Below are positions 27,687 through 37,959 of a DNA stretch of 64,000 bases, piece by piece. Both the position numbers and the translations under genes were made by a program. Numbering within the stretch: the first letter of the stretch is position 1; each line of letters starts with the position of its first letter. The notes below the pieces were generated by a model, which saw only the letters and a program-made list of their open reading frames with translations, was not told the DNA's origin and did no database searches. This stretch comes from Maribacter dokdonensis DSW-8. GTDB lineage: Bacteria; Bacteroidota; Bacteroidia; Flavobacteriales; Flavobacteriaceae. The stretch is from positions 682,001 to 746,000 of the forward strand of contig NZ_LDPE01000001.1 of the NCBI RefSeq assembly GCF_001447995.1, read 5' to 3'.

Positions 27687-28877
27687 ATGAAAACAGCATA
27701 TATAGTTAAAGGTTATAGAACAGCGGTAGGTAAAGCACCTAAGGGAGTTTTTCGCTTTAAACGTACCGATGAATTGGCAGCGGAAACCATCGAGTATATG
27801 ATGAAAGAATTGCCAAATTTAGATAAAAAACGAATTGATGACGTCATCGTTGGTAATGCTATGCCAGAAGGTTCCCAAGGTTTAAACATGGCACGTTTAA
27901 TCTCACTTATGGGATTGGACATTGTTGATGTTCCTGGAGTTACCGTCAACAGATTTTGTTCATCTGGTATTGAAACTATTGGTATAGCAACTGCAAAAAT
28001 TCAATCTGGAATGGCAGATTGCATTATTGCAGGTGGTGCTGAAAGTATGAGTTCAGTACCTATGACCGGTTACAAAACAGAATTAAATTATGACGTTGTA
28101 AAAGCAGGTCATGAGGATTACTACTGGGGAATGGGAAATACCGCTGAGGCAGTTGCCAACGAGTATAAAGTATCTCGTGAGGATCAAGATGAATTTGCCT
28201 ATAATTCTCATATGAAAGCCCTTCGTGCTCAAGCGGAAGACCGCTTTCAAGACCAAATAGTGCCTATTGAGGTAGAAGAAACCTATGTAGGTGCCGATGG
28301 TAAAAAAGCGACCAAAAAATATACCGTAACAAAAGATGAAGGGCCAAGAGCGGGTACATCAACTGCCGTATTGAATAAGCTTAGACCAGTATTTGCAGCC
28401 GGTGGTAGTGTTACAGCTGGTAACTCTTCTCAAATGAGTGATGGTGCTGCTTTTGTAATGGTGATGAGCGAAGAAATGGTAAAAGAATTAAATCTTGAGC
28501 CTATTGCCCGTCTTGTTAATTATGCCGCTGCTGGTGTACCACCAAGAATTATGGGTATTGGTCCTGTAGCCGCGGTGCCAAAAGCACTTAAACAAGCCGG
28601 TCTAAAACAAGATGATATAAAACTGATTGAATTGAATGAAGCTTTTGCATCTCAATCCCTTGCAGTTATTAGAGAACTAGGCTTAAATCAAGATATTGTA
28701 AATGTTAATGGTGGCGCAATTGCTTTAGGCCATCCGTTAGGTTGTACAGGAGCTAAATTATCGGTTCAGCTTTTTGATGAAATGCGTAAAAGAAATATGC
28801 AAGGACAGTACGGTATGGTTACTATGTGCGTAGGTACTGGACAAGGTGCCGCAGGCATATTCGAATTTTTAAAATAA
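27687..28877 (+). CDS. fadA: Acetyl-CoA C-acyltransferase (3-ketoacyl-CoA thiolase)
   Basis: A 396-residue thiolase that cleaves 3-ketoacyl-CoA with CoA, the last step of each beta-oxidation cycle. All catalytic residues are present: Cys91 in NRFCSSG, His349 in GHPLGC and Cys381 in CVGTGQG, matching the usual spacing. The start ATG at 27687 gives the standard N-terminus ([16 protein letters not shown]). The 102-bp spacer after fadN holds no recognised signal, so it is probably co-transcribed. Confidence 0.94.
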   Translation: MKTAYIVKGYRTAVGKAPKGVFRFKRTDELAAETIEYMMKELPNLDKKRIDDVIVGNAMPEGSQGLNMARLISLMGLDIVDVPGVTVNRFCSSGIETIGIATAKIQSGMADCIIAGGAESMSSVPMTGYKTELNYDVVKAGHEDYYWGMGNTAEAVANEYKVSREDQDEFAYNSHMKALRAQAEDRFQDQIVPIEVEETYVGADGKKATKKYTVTKDEGPRAGTSTAVLNKLRPVFAAGGSVTAGNSSQMSDGAAFVMVMSEEMVKELNLEPIARLVNYAAAGVPPRIMGIGPVAAVPKALKQAGLKQDDIKLIELNEAFASQSLAVIRELGLNQDIVNVNGGAIALGHPLGCTGAKLSVQLFDEMRKRNMQGQYGMVTMCVGTGQGAAGIFEFLK

Positions 28878-28905
28878 CAAACTTATTTTTTGGAATAGGG
28901 TATTC

Positions 28906-28942
28906 ACTTAATACTTATTACCAAATACTTTATACTAAATAC
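28906..28942. repeat. Copy of an interspersed ACTTAATACT/TACTTTRTACTAARTAC element
   Basis: ATACTTTATACTAAATAC (28925-28942) differs at two positions from ATACTTTGTACTAAGTAC at 52538-52555, and both are preceded by a near-identical ACTTAATACTWATTAC. It sits in the fadA-fadE spacer inside the operon. Confidence 0.5.
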
Positions 28943-28952
28943 AATTAACAAC

Positions 28953-30764
28953 ATGAGTACAGAAACAACGGATAAAGACATTCTTAGAGGAGGACAATTC
29001 CTTGTCAAAGAAACCAACTGTGATGATATTTTCACTTTAGAGGATTTGAACGAAGAACAAAAAATGATGCGTGAAAGCACCAAAGAATTCGTTGATAGAG
29101 AATTATGGGCACACTGGGAACGTTTTGAGAAAAAAGATTACGCATATACCGAAGAAACCATGCGTAAAGCCGGTGAACTAGGTTTACTGAGCGTAGCAGT
29201 ACCAGAATCATACGGTGGTATGGGTATGGGGTTTGTTTCTACAATGCTAGTCTGTGATTATATTTCTGGTGCAACCGGATCCTTTAGTACTGCATTCGGA
29301 GCGCATACTGGTATTGGTACTATGCCAATAACTTTATACGGTACTGAGGAACAAAAACAAAAGTATGTACCTAAACTAGCCTCAGGCGAGTGGTTTGGAG
29401 CGTATTGCCTTACCGAACCAGGTGCTGGATCAGATGCAAATTCGGGTAAAACAAAGGCCGTTTTATCAGAAGATGGTAAAACTTATAGTATTACCGGTCA
29501 AAAAATGTGGATCTCAAATGCTGGTTTCTGTAACTTGTTTATCGTATTCGCACGTATTGAAGATGACAAAAATATTACCGGGTTTATCGTAGAAAATGAC
29601 CCTAGTAATGGTATTACCTTAGGTGATGAGGAAAAGAAATTAGGTATTCACTCCTCTTCTACTCGCCAAGTATTCTTTAATGAAACAAAAGTTGCTGTTG
29701 AAAATATGCTTTCCACCAGAGGAAACGGTTTTAAAATTGCAATGAATGCCCTAAACGTTGGTCGTATTAAATTAGCCGCTGCTTGTTTAGAGGCACAAAG
29801 AAGGGTGATCAACGAGGCTGTTAATTATGCGAACGAAAGAATTCAGTTCAAAACTCCAATCGTTAACTTTGGTGCCATAAAAGCAAAATTAGCCGATATG
29901 ACCACAAATGCTTATGTTGGTGAATCTGCTTGTTACCGTGCTGCAAAGAACATTGAAGATAGAATTGCAATACGTGAAAGCGAAGGCAATACTCACCAAG
30001 AAGCTGAATTAAAAGGTGTTGAAGAGTATGCTATAGAATGTTCTATTTTAAAAGTGGCGGTTTCGGAAGATGTACAGCATACAGCAGATGAAGGTGTGCA
30101 GATTTTTGGAGGTATGGGCTTCAGCGCAGATACACCAATGGAATCCGCTTGGAGAGATGCAAGAATTGCACGTATATACGAAGGAACCAATGAAATCAAC
30201 AGAATGTTAGCTGTAGGTATGCTTGTTAAAAAGGCTATGAAAGGTCATGTAGACCTTTTAGGACCTGCAACCGCAGTTGGCGAAGAGCTCATGGGAATTC
30301 CTTCTTTTGATACTCCTGATTTTTCTGAACTGTTTGCAGAAGAAAAGGATATTTTAAAAAGACTAAAGAAAGTGTTCTTAATGGTCGCTGGATCTGCAGT
30401 TCAAAAATTTGGTCCAGAATTGGAAAAGCACCAACAATTGATGTTAGCTGCTTCTGACATTCTTATTGAAGTTTATATGGCAGAATCTGCATTATTACGT
30501 ACAGAGAAAAACGCAAAACGTTTTGGAGAAGAGGCGCAGGCCACCCAAATTGCGATGTCTAAGTTATATTTGTACAATGCAACCGAAACTATCATTAAAA
30601 AAGGTAAGGAAGCCATTATATCTTTCGCTGAAGGTGATGAACAAAGAATGATGTTAATGGGACTTAAACGTTTTACAAAATATACAAATTACCCTAATGT
30701 AGTAGCTTTACGCACACAAATTGCCGATAAGGTAGCTGCAGATAACGGGTATACCTTTGACTAA
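28953..30764 (+). CDS. fadE: Acyl-CoA dehydrogenase (FadE-type, long form)
   Basis: A 603-residue FAD enzyme for the first oxidation of acyl-CoA. The core (about 30-420) has the signatures 'YCLTEPGAGSDANSG' and 'QIFGGMGFSADTPMESAWRDARIARIYEGTNEINR', in which the catalytic base is Glu410. About 180 extra residues at the C-terminus match the longer form known from Bacillus FadE rather than the 380-residue mitochondrial type. It is the last gene of the marR-fadN-fadA-fadE operon, the same order as fadN-fadA-fadE in Bacillus, and is followed by a terminator. Confidence 0.93.
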   Translation: MSTETTDKDILRGGQFLVKETNCDDIFTLEDLNEEQKMMRESTKEFVDRELWAHWERFEKKDYAYTEETMRKAGELGLLSVAVPESYGGMGMGFVSTMLVCDYISGATGSFSTAFGAHTGIGTMPITLYGTEEQKQKYVPKLASGEWFGAYCLTEPGAGSDANSGKTKAVLSEDGKTYSITGQKMWISNAGFCNLFIVFARIEDDKNITGFIVENDPSNGITLGDEEKKLGIHSSSTRQVFFNETKVAVENMLSTRGNGFKIAMNALNVGRIKLAAACLEAQRRVINEAVNYANERIQFKTPIVNFGAIKAKLADMTTNAYVGESACYRAAKNIEDRIAIRESEGNTHQEAELKGVEEYAIECSILKVAVSEDVQHTADEGVQIFGGMGFSADTPMESAWRDARIARIYEGTNEINRMLAVGMLVKKAMKGHVDLLGPATAVGEELMGIPSFDTPDFSELFAEEKDILKRLKKVFLMVAGSAVQKFGPELEKHQQLMLAASDILIEVYMAESALLRTEKNAKRFGEEAQATQIAMSKLYLYNATETIIKKGKEAIISFAEGDEQRMMLMGLKRFTKYTNYPNVVALRTQIADKVAADNGYTFD

Positions 30765-30800
30765 TTCAGATTACTTTTGTTGTTTGGTAACTTGAATGTT

Positions 30801-30828
30801 AAACCGTCCCAATTGGGGCGGTTTTTTT
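30801..30828 (+). terminator. Terminator of the fad operon
   Basis: AAACCGTCCC (30801-30810) pairs with GGGGCGGTTT (30815-30824) around AATT with one G-T pair, then a run of T. It lies 36 bp after the fadE stop. Confidence 0.85.
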
Positions 30829-30865
30829 GTTTGGTATAAATCGTTATTGCGACTACTTTTGAGCC

Positions 30866-32290
30866 ATGCATAAAAAATTACTCCAACAAGTGTATTCATC
30901 CTCTGACTTTAACACCAACGGGCACGCACTTATAGACCAGTTGACCGCTCATTTAGAGGATAAATTAAATGGAAAATCCCCAAATGCCATTCATTGGAAC
31001 GACCCTGAGGATGAACTCCAGTTTTGGAAGGATTTTCTATATCACGGAAATAGCAAGAATTTGTTCCAGGAAATCAACAAACGTACCACGCACATTCACC
31101 ATCCACATTACCTTGGTCATCAGGTGAGTCCTCCAGCCCCAATTACCGCACTCACAGGATTATTGAGTTCGCTATTAAATAACGGTACTGCGGTATATGA
31201 AATGGGCATGTCTTCCAATGCTATTGAACGCATTATCATTGAAGTGATTTGTAATAAAATTGGCTTTAATAATAATGCTGGAGGTTTTTTAACATCTGGT
31301 GGTACACTTGCCAATCTTACCGCATTATTAAGTGCTAGAAAAGCGATTACCAAAAAGGATATTTGGAATGATGGCAATCAAAATCAACTAGGTATAATGG
31401 TCAGTGAAGAAGCGCATTACTGTGTAGACCGTGCGGCAAGAATTATGGGTTTAGGGGATCAAGGCATAATTAAAGTACCCGTTACCAAAGATTTTGCAAT
31501 GGACATCCATGTTTTAGAAGCTAAATATAAGGAAGCGCAAGAAAGCGAAATTGAGGTCTTTGCCATAATCGGTAGTGCTCCATCTACTGCTACAGGTATT
31601 TTTGATAATCTTGAGTGCATTTCTGAATTTGCCCAAGAACATAATATATGGTTTCATGTTGATGGTGCACATGGTGGTGCCGGTATTTTTTCTGAAAAAT
31701 ACAAGCATACGCTAAAAGGCATTGCTCAAGCAGATTCAGTAGTTATTGATGGTCACAAAATGATGATGATGCCAGCATTGACCACCGCCCTACTCTTTAA
31801 GGATGAAAAAAATGCCAAGGCTACATTTAGTCAAAAAGCGGATTACTTATTGACCGACTCAGAACATGAAGATTGGTACAATTCCGGCAAGCGTACCTTT
31901 GAATGCACAAAAAATATGATGGCCATACATTGGTTTACACTTCTAAAACTCTATGGTGAAGAAGTTTTTGATGCCAATGTTACCCTATTATATGATTTGG
32001 GTTCCTTATTTGCCGACATTATAGAGGCTGAACCTAATTTTGAACTGGCATTACGCCCAATGTCAAATATTGTATGTTTTAGATATGTAAACCCTAATTT
32101 CAATTTTGAAGAGCAAAACAATTTAAACATAAAAATTCGCCAGTATCTTTTAGAAGATGGCGAATTTTATATTGTACAGACCAAATTAAAAAATGTTCAT
32201 TTCTTACGAGTAACCGTTATGAATCCGTTTTCAACGGAAGAACACTTTAAAGCCCTAATCCATAAAATTAAGGCTTATGTTATGAGGTAA
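30866..32290 (+). CDS. PLP-dependent group II amino acid decarboxylase
   Basis: A 474-residue fold-type I decarboxylase of the glutamate/aromatic/2,4-diaminobutyrate decarboxylase group. The PLP lysine is Lys298 in DGHKMMMMP, and 'FHVDGAHGGAG' supplies the Asp that holds the pyridine nitrogen and the His that stacks on it. GGFLTSGGTLANLTAL binds the phosphate. The substrate (aspartate, diaminobutyrate or aromatic amino acid) cannot be settled by eye. It is a single gene whose stop abuts the stop of the convergent GH15 gene. Confidence 0.88.
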   Translation: MHKKLLQQVYSSSDFNTNGHALIDQLTAHLEDKLNGKSPNAIHWNDPEDELQFWKDFLYHGNSKNLFQEINKRTTHIHHPHYLGHQVSPPAPITALTGLLSSLLNNGTAVYEMGMSSNAIERIIIEVICNKIGFNNNAGGFLTSGGTLANLTALLSARKAITKKDIWNDGNQNQLGIMVSEEAHYCVDRAARIMGLGDQGIIKVPVTKDFAMDIHVLEAKYKEAQESEIEVFAIIGSAPSTATGIFDNLECISEFAQEHNIWFHVDGAHGGAGIFSEKYKHTLKGIAQADSVVIDGHKMMMMPALTTALLFKDEKNAKATFSQKADYLLTDSEHEDWYNSGKRTFECTKNMMAIHWFTLLKLYGEEVFDANVTLLYDLGSLFADIIEAEPNFELALRPMSNIVCFRYVNPNFNFEEQNNLNIKIRQYLLEDGEFYIVQTKLKNVHFLRVTVMNPFSTEEHFKALIHKIKAYVMR

Positions 32291-34093
32291 TTATTCTCTC
32301 AAAGTTTCTAACATTTGATCCTCACTTTCTTTCTTAGAAAAGTTGATGGCACATTCTATCAACGCTAAATGTGAATATGCCTGAGGGAAGTTTCCTAGTA
32401 ACCTTTTAGTCTTAAAGTCAATATCTTCACTAAATAGACCTAAATGATTACTATAACCTAATAATCTCTCAAAATACTCCAACGCCTTCTTCTCTTCCCC
32501 TATTTTAAATAAACTATTAATGTACCAGAATGTACAAACCGTAAATGAAGAAGATGGCAAACCAAAATCATCTTCATTCTTATATCTATACAACAATCCA
32601 TCATTACTTAATTCGTCTCCAATGGCATTAACGGTTTTAATATATCTTTCATCTTTTGCATCAACACATCCGTAAGATTCCATTAATAAGACAGAAGCAT
32701 CCAAATCTTTGGAACCATAAGATTGGGTATAAGCCCCAACTTCATCGTTCCAGGCATTATCATAGATATCTTGCCAAATTTCCGCCCTTATTGGTTCCCA
32801 TTTATCAATTTTATGCTGCTTGCCCAGCATTTCAGCAACTTTTATGGCACGATCCAAGGCTGTCCAGCATAATACTTTAGAAAATGTAAAATGTCTATCC
32901 TCTGTACGGAACTCCCAAATTCCTTTATCGGCATCCTTCCAATTATTGCTTACGATCCAAACAATACCTTTGGTAATGGCCCATAAGTCCTCACCATTTT
33001 CTATGTCTATGCTGAATTTCACCATTTGTTCATAAATCACATCCATCAGAATACCATAAATATCATTCTGCTTTTGGTGATATGCCGCATTACCAATACG
33101 CACCGGTTTAGAACCTTTGTAACCAGCCAAGTGCTCCAAGGTTTCTTCGGTCAGTTTTTTCTCTTTATTGATCCCGTACATGATCTGTAACTTCTCTGCC
33201 TTATCGGGTATCAAATCTATAATGAACTGTAAATATCGTCTTGCCACGTTCTTATGTCCCAATTCAGATACTACTTTAATCACCATTGATGCATCCCTTA
33301 TCCAACAGAAACGATAATCCCAATTACGTACTTCACCAATGGTTTCTGGTAAAGAGGTGGTAGCTGCAGCCAAAACAGCTCCGGTCTTATCATAGCTCAA
33401 TAATTTTAATGTCAAGGCACTTCTTGAAATTTCATCGTTAAATTTCTTGTAAGTTGGGGTTAAATCTGTCCAGTTTAACCAGTAAACCTTGGTGTTCTGT
33501 AAATCAAGATAAGCCCTTTCTGTGGTTGGCAACAACAATTTTTCATTGTAGCCCATAAGCATGTACTCATCTTGAAGAAGTTCTACTTCAACACTATTGA
33601 CTATAGATTCTTGATCAAAGGAAGTGTATAGAAATACGGTATCGAACTTAACATCGTAAGTGAGACTGGCTATAAAATCCTTTTTAATAAAAGTTTCGGT
33701 TTTCCCCATGGCATATTCCAATCTTGGATCATACAAAACAGAAAAACTTGGCTTACCTGAAATTAATTTAAAATACCTGATCAACTCTGGTGGCGCATGG
33801 TGACTACCATCCAACTTACGATATCTGGGCATGAAGTCATGAATTTCAAAGTGATCTTCGCCAGATTTAAAAGAGGTAATCAATATATTGGTGTACCTCT
33901 CATATTTCTGAGTAATCTCATAGCTGTCATCAACCCTTATTTCAAAACTTCCACCTATATTTTCATCCAGTAATTTGGCAAATACAGACGGACTATCAAA
34001 TTCTGGCAAACAGCACCAATCTATGCTTCCTGTCTTTGAAATTAATGCTGCACTTCTGCAATTCCCTATTATTCCGTAGTCTAAATTATCCAT
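32291..34093 (-). CDS. Glycoside hydrolase family 15 (trehalase/glucoamylase-like)
   Basis: A 600-residue (alpha/alpha)6 hydrolase. The N-terminal beta domain starts 'YGIIGNCRSAALISKTGSIDW' and the catalytic barrel has 'IGEVRNWDYRFCWIRDAS', typical of GH15 proteins annotated as trehalase or glucoamylase. No signal peptide is present, so it is cytosolic. It is divergent from an OtsA-OtsB fusion across 103 bp, which supports trehalose as its substrate (inference), giving a synthesis-breakdown pair. The product would be glucose. Confidence 0.88.
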   Translation of the reverse strand: MDNLDYGIIGNCRSAALISKTGSIDWCCLPEFDSPSVFAKLLDENIGGSFEIRVDDSYEITQKYERYTNILITSFKSGEDHFEIHDFMPRYRKLDGSHHAPPELIRYFKLISGKPSFSVLYDPRLEYAMGKTETFIKKDFIASLTYDVKFDTVFLYTSFDQESIVNSVEVELLQDEYMLMGYNEKLLLPTTERAYLDLQNTKVYWLNWTDLTPTYKKFNDEISRSALTLKLLSYDKTGAVLAAATTSLPETIGEVRNWDYRFCWIRDASMVIKVVSELGHKNVARRYLQFIIDLIPDKAEKLQIMYGINKEKKLTEETLEHLAGYKGSKPVRIGNAAYHQKQNDIYGILMDVIYEQMVKFSIDIENGEDLWAITKGIVWIVSNNWKDADKGIWEFRTEDRHFTFSKVLCWTALDRAIKVAEMLGKQHKIDKWEPIRAEIWQDIYDNAWNDEVGAYTQSYGSKDLDASVLLMESYGCVDAKDERYIKTVNAIGDELSNDGLLYRYKNEDDFGLPSSSFTVCTFWYINSLFKIGEEKKALEYFERLLGYSNHLGLFSEDIDFKTKRLLGNFPQAYSHLALIECAINFSKKESEDQMLETLRE

Positions 34094-34196
34094 TCAATAA
34101 AATTCTTGATTCATTTGAGGTTTCAATTGGTATTGCCCTCCTTTTTCCCGAAATTTAGAGAAATAATTATCAAGAAGAAGCAAAAAATTCTCTTTT

Positions 34197-36410
34197 ATGG
34201 CGAAAACTATCATTATCTCAAATAGACTACCTGTACAATTACAAATTAGCAATGGCGACATTACTGCGGTACCAAGTGTAGGTGGACTGGCCACAGGAAT
34301 GAAATCTGTACACTCCGGCGGTGATAGCCTTTGGATTGGTTGGAGCGGATTAACGGATGAAGAAATTCCCGAAGAATTGGTTCCTAAAATTGATAGCGCC
34401 TTAGCGGAGCATGGATCTTCAAAAGTTAATTTAACGGAGAAAGAGGTAGATGGTTTTTACTATGGATTTAGTAATAGAACCATATGGCCTTTATTTCATT
34501 ACTTCTTAGAATATTCTGAATTTGAGCTGGATAGCTGGGAAACATACAAAGCGGTAAACCAAAAATTTGCCGATGCCATCCTTGAAAAAGCAAACAATGA
34601 AGACACTATTTGGATACATGACTATCAATTAATGTTGGTGCCCCAAATGGTAAGAGCAGAAAGACCGGATATTTCTATAGGCTTCTTTCTACATATTCCC
34701 TTTCCATCGTATGAGATTTTTAGAACCCTACCTTGGCGACGTGAAGTATTACAAGGGCTGCTGGGGTCTGATCTGATCGGTTTTCATACCTATGACTACG
34801 AACGCCACTTTTTAAGCTCTGTTAGAAGGCTACTAGGTTTAGAGGTAAGCTTTAACGATATCTATTTAGATGATAGGGTTATAAAAGTAGACTCTTTCCC
34901 TATGGGTATCGATTATAAGAAGTTTAGCGATGCAGCAAAAGAACACTCTCAACGTACCGAGGATCAAAAATCCGAATTGCAGAAACGACTGGATACTCAT
35001 AAAAAATCTGCTCCCGATGCCAAATTTTTCCTTTCTATAGATCGTTTAGATTATACCAAGGGTATTGCAAAACGTTTAAATGCCTTTGAGTATTTTTTAA
35101 AGAAATATCCGCAGTATAAAGAGAAAGTAAGACTTATTATTCTAGCGGTTCCGTCTAGATCTAACGTACCTCAATACCAATTATTAAAACGGGAAGTTGA
35201 TGAACTTGTAGGACGCATTAACGGGGAGTTGTCCACTGTTAGCTGGACGCCAATATGGTATTTCTATAGATCTATGCCATTTGAAAACCTTATTGACCTT
35301 TACACCTCTTCTGATATTGCTTGGCTAACGCCCATAAGAGATGGTATGAATTTGGTAGCTAAAGAATACATTGCCACTAGAACAGATAAGACAGGAGTGC
35401 TTATACTAAGTGAAATGGCAGGTTCTGCAAATGAAATGAACGAGTCATTATTAATTAATCCTAATAATTTTGAGCAAATTGCCGACTCTCTTTATGAAGC
35501 TATCAATATGCCCGAAGAAGAGCAGGTATCAAGAAATACATTGCTACAAAAAAGACTGGAACGCTATAATGTAGAAAAATGGGCCAACGATTTTATGAAC
35601 TCCCTGGTGAGCCAGAAAGAAAAAGATCAGACTTACCGATCTAAAAAATTATCGGTTGACCTTATGAATACCGTAATGAGCAAATATAAAAACGCCAAAA
35701 GAAGATTGGTTTTTTTAGATTATGATGGTACATTGGCCGGTTTTCACAACGACCCGCAAAAAGCGTCACCAGATGAAGAGCTTTACGCATTATTGGATCA
35801 AATTTCATCTCAACCCAATACAGATATGTATTTAATTAGCGGAAGGGATAAAGAGACCTTTACCAAATGGTTTCTTCCTAAGAAATACAATATGATCGTT
35901 GAGCATGGTGTTTGGATCTCTCAAGGTGGTGAGGAATTTAGAATGCTAGAAACGGTGAAAAAAGATTGGATGGAGAAAATATTACCAGTTCTTGAATCTT
36001 TTGTAGATCGTACGCCAGGTAGTTTCGTGGAAGAGAAAAACTATTCATTGGCTTGGCATTACCGAAATACAGATCCAGATTTTGGTCAGAAGAGATCGGT
36101 TGAATTGAATACGGTATTAACCAGTCTTATTGCTAACGATGACCTCAGCGTACTCAATGGTAATAAGGTAATGGAAATCAAGAGCAGCAACGTAAATAAA
36201 GGAAGAGCGTCTATGCGTGTGTATACCGAGCATGACTACGATTTTGTTTTTGCTATAGGTGATGATTGGACAGATGAATTTATGTTCCAGGAACTGCCAG
36301 AAGATGCTGTTACCGTAAAGGTGGGCAGACAAAAAACCCAAGCAAGATACTTTGTTGACAATACTAAAAATGTACGTGCCATCTTAAAGAGGTTTGCAGA
36401 AAAACACTAA
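34197..36410 (+). CDS. Fused trehalose-6-phosphate synthase / phosphatase (OtsA-OtsB)
   Basis: A 737-residue two-domain enzyme. Residues 1 to about 475 are a GT20 trehalose-6-phosphate synthase ('IIISNRLPVQL', 'IWIHDYQLMLVPQM', 'RLDYTKGIAKRL', 'RDGMNLVAKEY'). Residues from about 500 are a HAD phosphatase with nucleophile Asp508 and Asp510 in DYDGTLAG and motif IV 'GDDWTDEFMF'. It makes trehalose from UDP-glucose and glucose 6-phosphate via trehalose 6-phosphate, in the cytosol. Both active sites look complete. The next gene follows after 15 bp. Confidence 0.94.
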   Translation: MAKTIIISNRLPVQLQISNGDITAVPSVGGLATGMKSVHSGGDSLWIGWSGLTDEEIPEELVPKIDSALAEHGSSKVNLTEKEVDGFYYGFSNRTIWPLFHYFLEYSEFELDSWETYKAVNQKFADAILEKANNEDTIWIHDYQLMLVPQMVRAERPDISIGFFLHIPFPSYEIFRTLPWRREVLQGLLGSDLIGFHTYDYERHFLSSVRRLLGLEVSFNDIYLDDRVIKVDSFPMGIDYKKFSDAAKEHSQRTEDQKSELQKRLDTHKKSAPDAKFFLSIDRLDYTKGIAKRLNAFEYFLKKYPQYKEKVRLIILAVPSRSNVPQYQLLKREVDELVGRINGELSTVSWTPIWYFYRSMPFENLIDLYTSSDIAWLTPIRDGMNLVAKEYIATRTDKTGVLILSEMAGSANEMNESLLINPNNFEQIADSLYEAINMPEEEQVSRNTLLQKRLERYNVEKWANDFMNSLVSQKEKDQTYRSKKLSVDLMNTVMSKYKNAKRRLVFLDYDGTLAGFHNDPQKASPDEELYALLDQISSQPNTDMYLISGRDKETFTKWFLPKKYNMIVEHGVWISQGGEEFRMLETVKKDWMEKILPVLESFVDRTPGSFVEEKNYSLAWHYRNTDPDFGQKRSVELNTVLTSLIANDDLSVLNGNKVMEIKSSNVNKGRASMRVYTEHDYDFVFAIGDDWTDEFMFQELPEDAVTVKVGRQKTQARYFVDNTKNVRAILKRFAEKH

Positions 36411-36425
36411 TCTAAATCTCTTTTT

Positions 36426-37955
36426 ATGTTCTCGAAATTGAAGTGCTTTATCCTTTTGCTAAGTGCTATATCTTGCATACAGCTACATGCACAACAGAGC
36501 ACAGAAGTATATTTGACCAATTTAGGGTTGGAAAAAGATTCGATCAGTATTAATGGTGCAATAAATATATCTGAAAATGAAGGCTATGACAATCAGCCTT
36601 CATTTTTGGATAATGACAGGGTCCTATATGCTGCAACAAGAAATGGACAAACAGATATTGTGCTGTTTCATATAAAAGATAAAACCCTTTCATGGATTAC
36701 AGATACCCCAAATGGCAGCGAATATTCACCATTAAAAATACCCGGAAAAAATGCTGTATCGGCAATTAGATTAGATGAGGATGGATTGCAAAGACTTTAT
36801 GAATATAACTTAGATACCAATGAACAAAAACTTCTTCTAGAAGATTTAAAAGTTGGTTATCATGTTTGGTATACTGAAGATATTATAATCTGTACAGTTC
36901 TTCGCGAAAATAAAATGGACCTCGTAATAGCTAACTTAAAAGATCATACCAATATAACGGTTCAACAGAATGTTGGCAGATCGCTACATAACATACCAAA
37001 TAGCGACCTGGTAAGCTACATTTCCAAATCGGATAATGGAAATATGGTAAAATCACTGCATCCAATATCATTAAAAACCGAGGATATAATTTCATTACCT
37101 AAAATCACCGATGACATTTCCTGGATGAACAATGGTCAATTAATTACTGCCATTGAATCAACCATTCTTTCCTTTGACCCCAAAGTAGATACAGAATGGA
37201 AAATAGCTCATGAAATTAATAACCCAGATGTCAATGGAATCTCTAGATTAGCAATTAGTCCAGATGGAAATTATCTAAGTTTCGTATCTAAAGATTCGCA
37301 AAAAAATATTGTGGACAAACAAGTAGAAACGTTTAACGCACGAGAATTACAAGCATTTGCTAACTGTTTTTCAAAAAATGTTGTGGTAAAAAACTACCCA
37401 AAAGACACCCTGTACATTGGGCGGGAAATTTTAAAGGAAAAATATCAGAGCTTTTATGACCGTACGCCAAATATTGATGTAAAAGTATCCTCTAGAATTC
37501 ATTTGGGAAAGACCGTTATTGATCAAGAACAGATAGCCATTGGCGATAAACAATTTCAACAAGTTGCCATTTATGAGGTTGACGGACTTATAAATAGCAT
37601 GACTTTCATAAAAGATAAGTCCATCAATGAAGATCCAGAAATACCTGTACAACAACAACTTGAAGGTTATAATGCTAAAGACATCAATGCCTTTTTAGGT
37701 CCATACGCCAAAAACGTGAAAGTTTATGGTGCTAACGGCGAACTAAGAACCGAGGGTATTAAAAATATGCGAAATGGCTATGATCGCTTTTTTAGTACTA
37801 CCCCAAACCTTCATTGTGAAATCAAGAATAGGATTGTAATCGGTAATATAGTTATTGATGAAGAATTCATTACCGTCAACGGTGAATCTTATACTGCAAT
37901 AGGTATTTATGAAATAGAAAATAATAAAATAGCCAAGGTTACTTTTTTACATTGA
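36426..37955 (+). CDS. Exported propeller protein with two SnoaL-like domains
   Basis: A 509-residue protein with a signal peptide (1-22, ending LHAQ) and a TolB/PD40-like propeller region (about 40-300; 'SFLDNDRVLYAATRNGQTDIVLF', 'LAISPDGNYLSFVSKD'). Two homologous NTF2/SnoaL-like domains follow (about 302-400 and 410-509), recognisable from FNARELQAFANCFSKNVVV and YNAKDINAFLGPYAKNVKV and their matching ends. No catalytic residues can be assigned. It is 15 bp after the OtsA-OtsB fusion and probably co-transcribed, so a link to trehalose or osmotic stress is conceivable but unproven. Confidence 0.75.
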   Translation: MFSKLKCFILLLSAISCIQLHAQQSTEVYLTNLGLEKDSISINGAINISENEGYDNQPSFLDNDRVLYAATRNGQTDIVLFHIKDKTLSWITDTPNGSEYSPLKIPGKNAVSAIRLDEDGLQRLYEYNLDTNEQKLLLEDLKVGYHVWYTEDIIICTVLRENKMDLVIANLKDHTNITVQQNVGRSLHNIPNSDLVSYISKSDNGNMVKSLHPISLKTEDIISLPKITDDISWMNNGQLITAIESTILSFDPKVDTEWKIAHEINNPDVNGISRLAISPDGNYLSFVSKDSQKNIVDKQVETFNARELQAFANCFSKNVVVKNYPKDTLYIGREILKEKYQSFYDRTPNIDVKVSSRIHLGKTVIDQEQIAIGDKQFQQVAIYEVDGLINSMTFIKDKSINEDPEIPVQQQLEGYNAKDINAFLGPYAKNVKVYGANGELRTEGIKNMRNGYDRFFSTTPNLHCEIKNRIVIGNIVIDEEFITVNGESYTAIGIYEIENNKIAKVTFLH

Positions 37956-37959
37956 TCTA

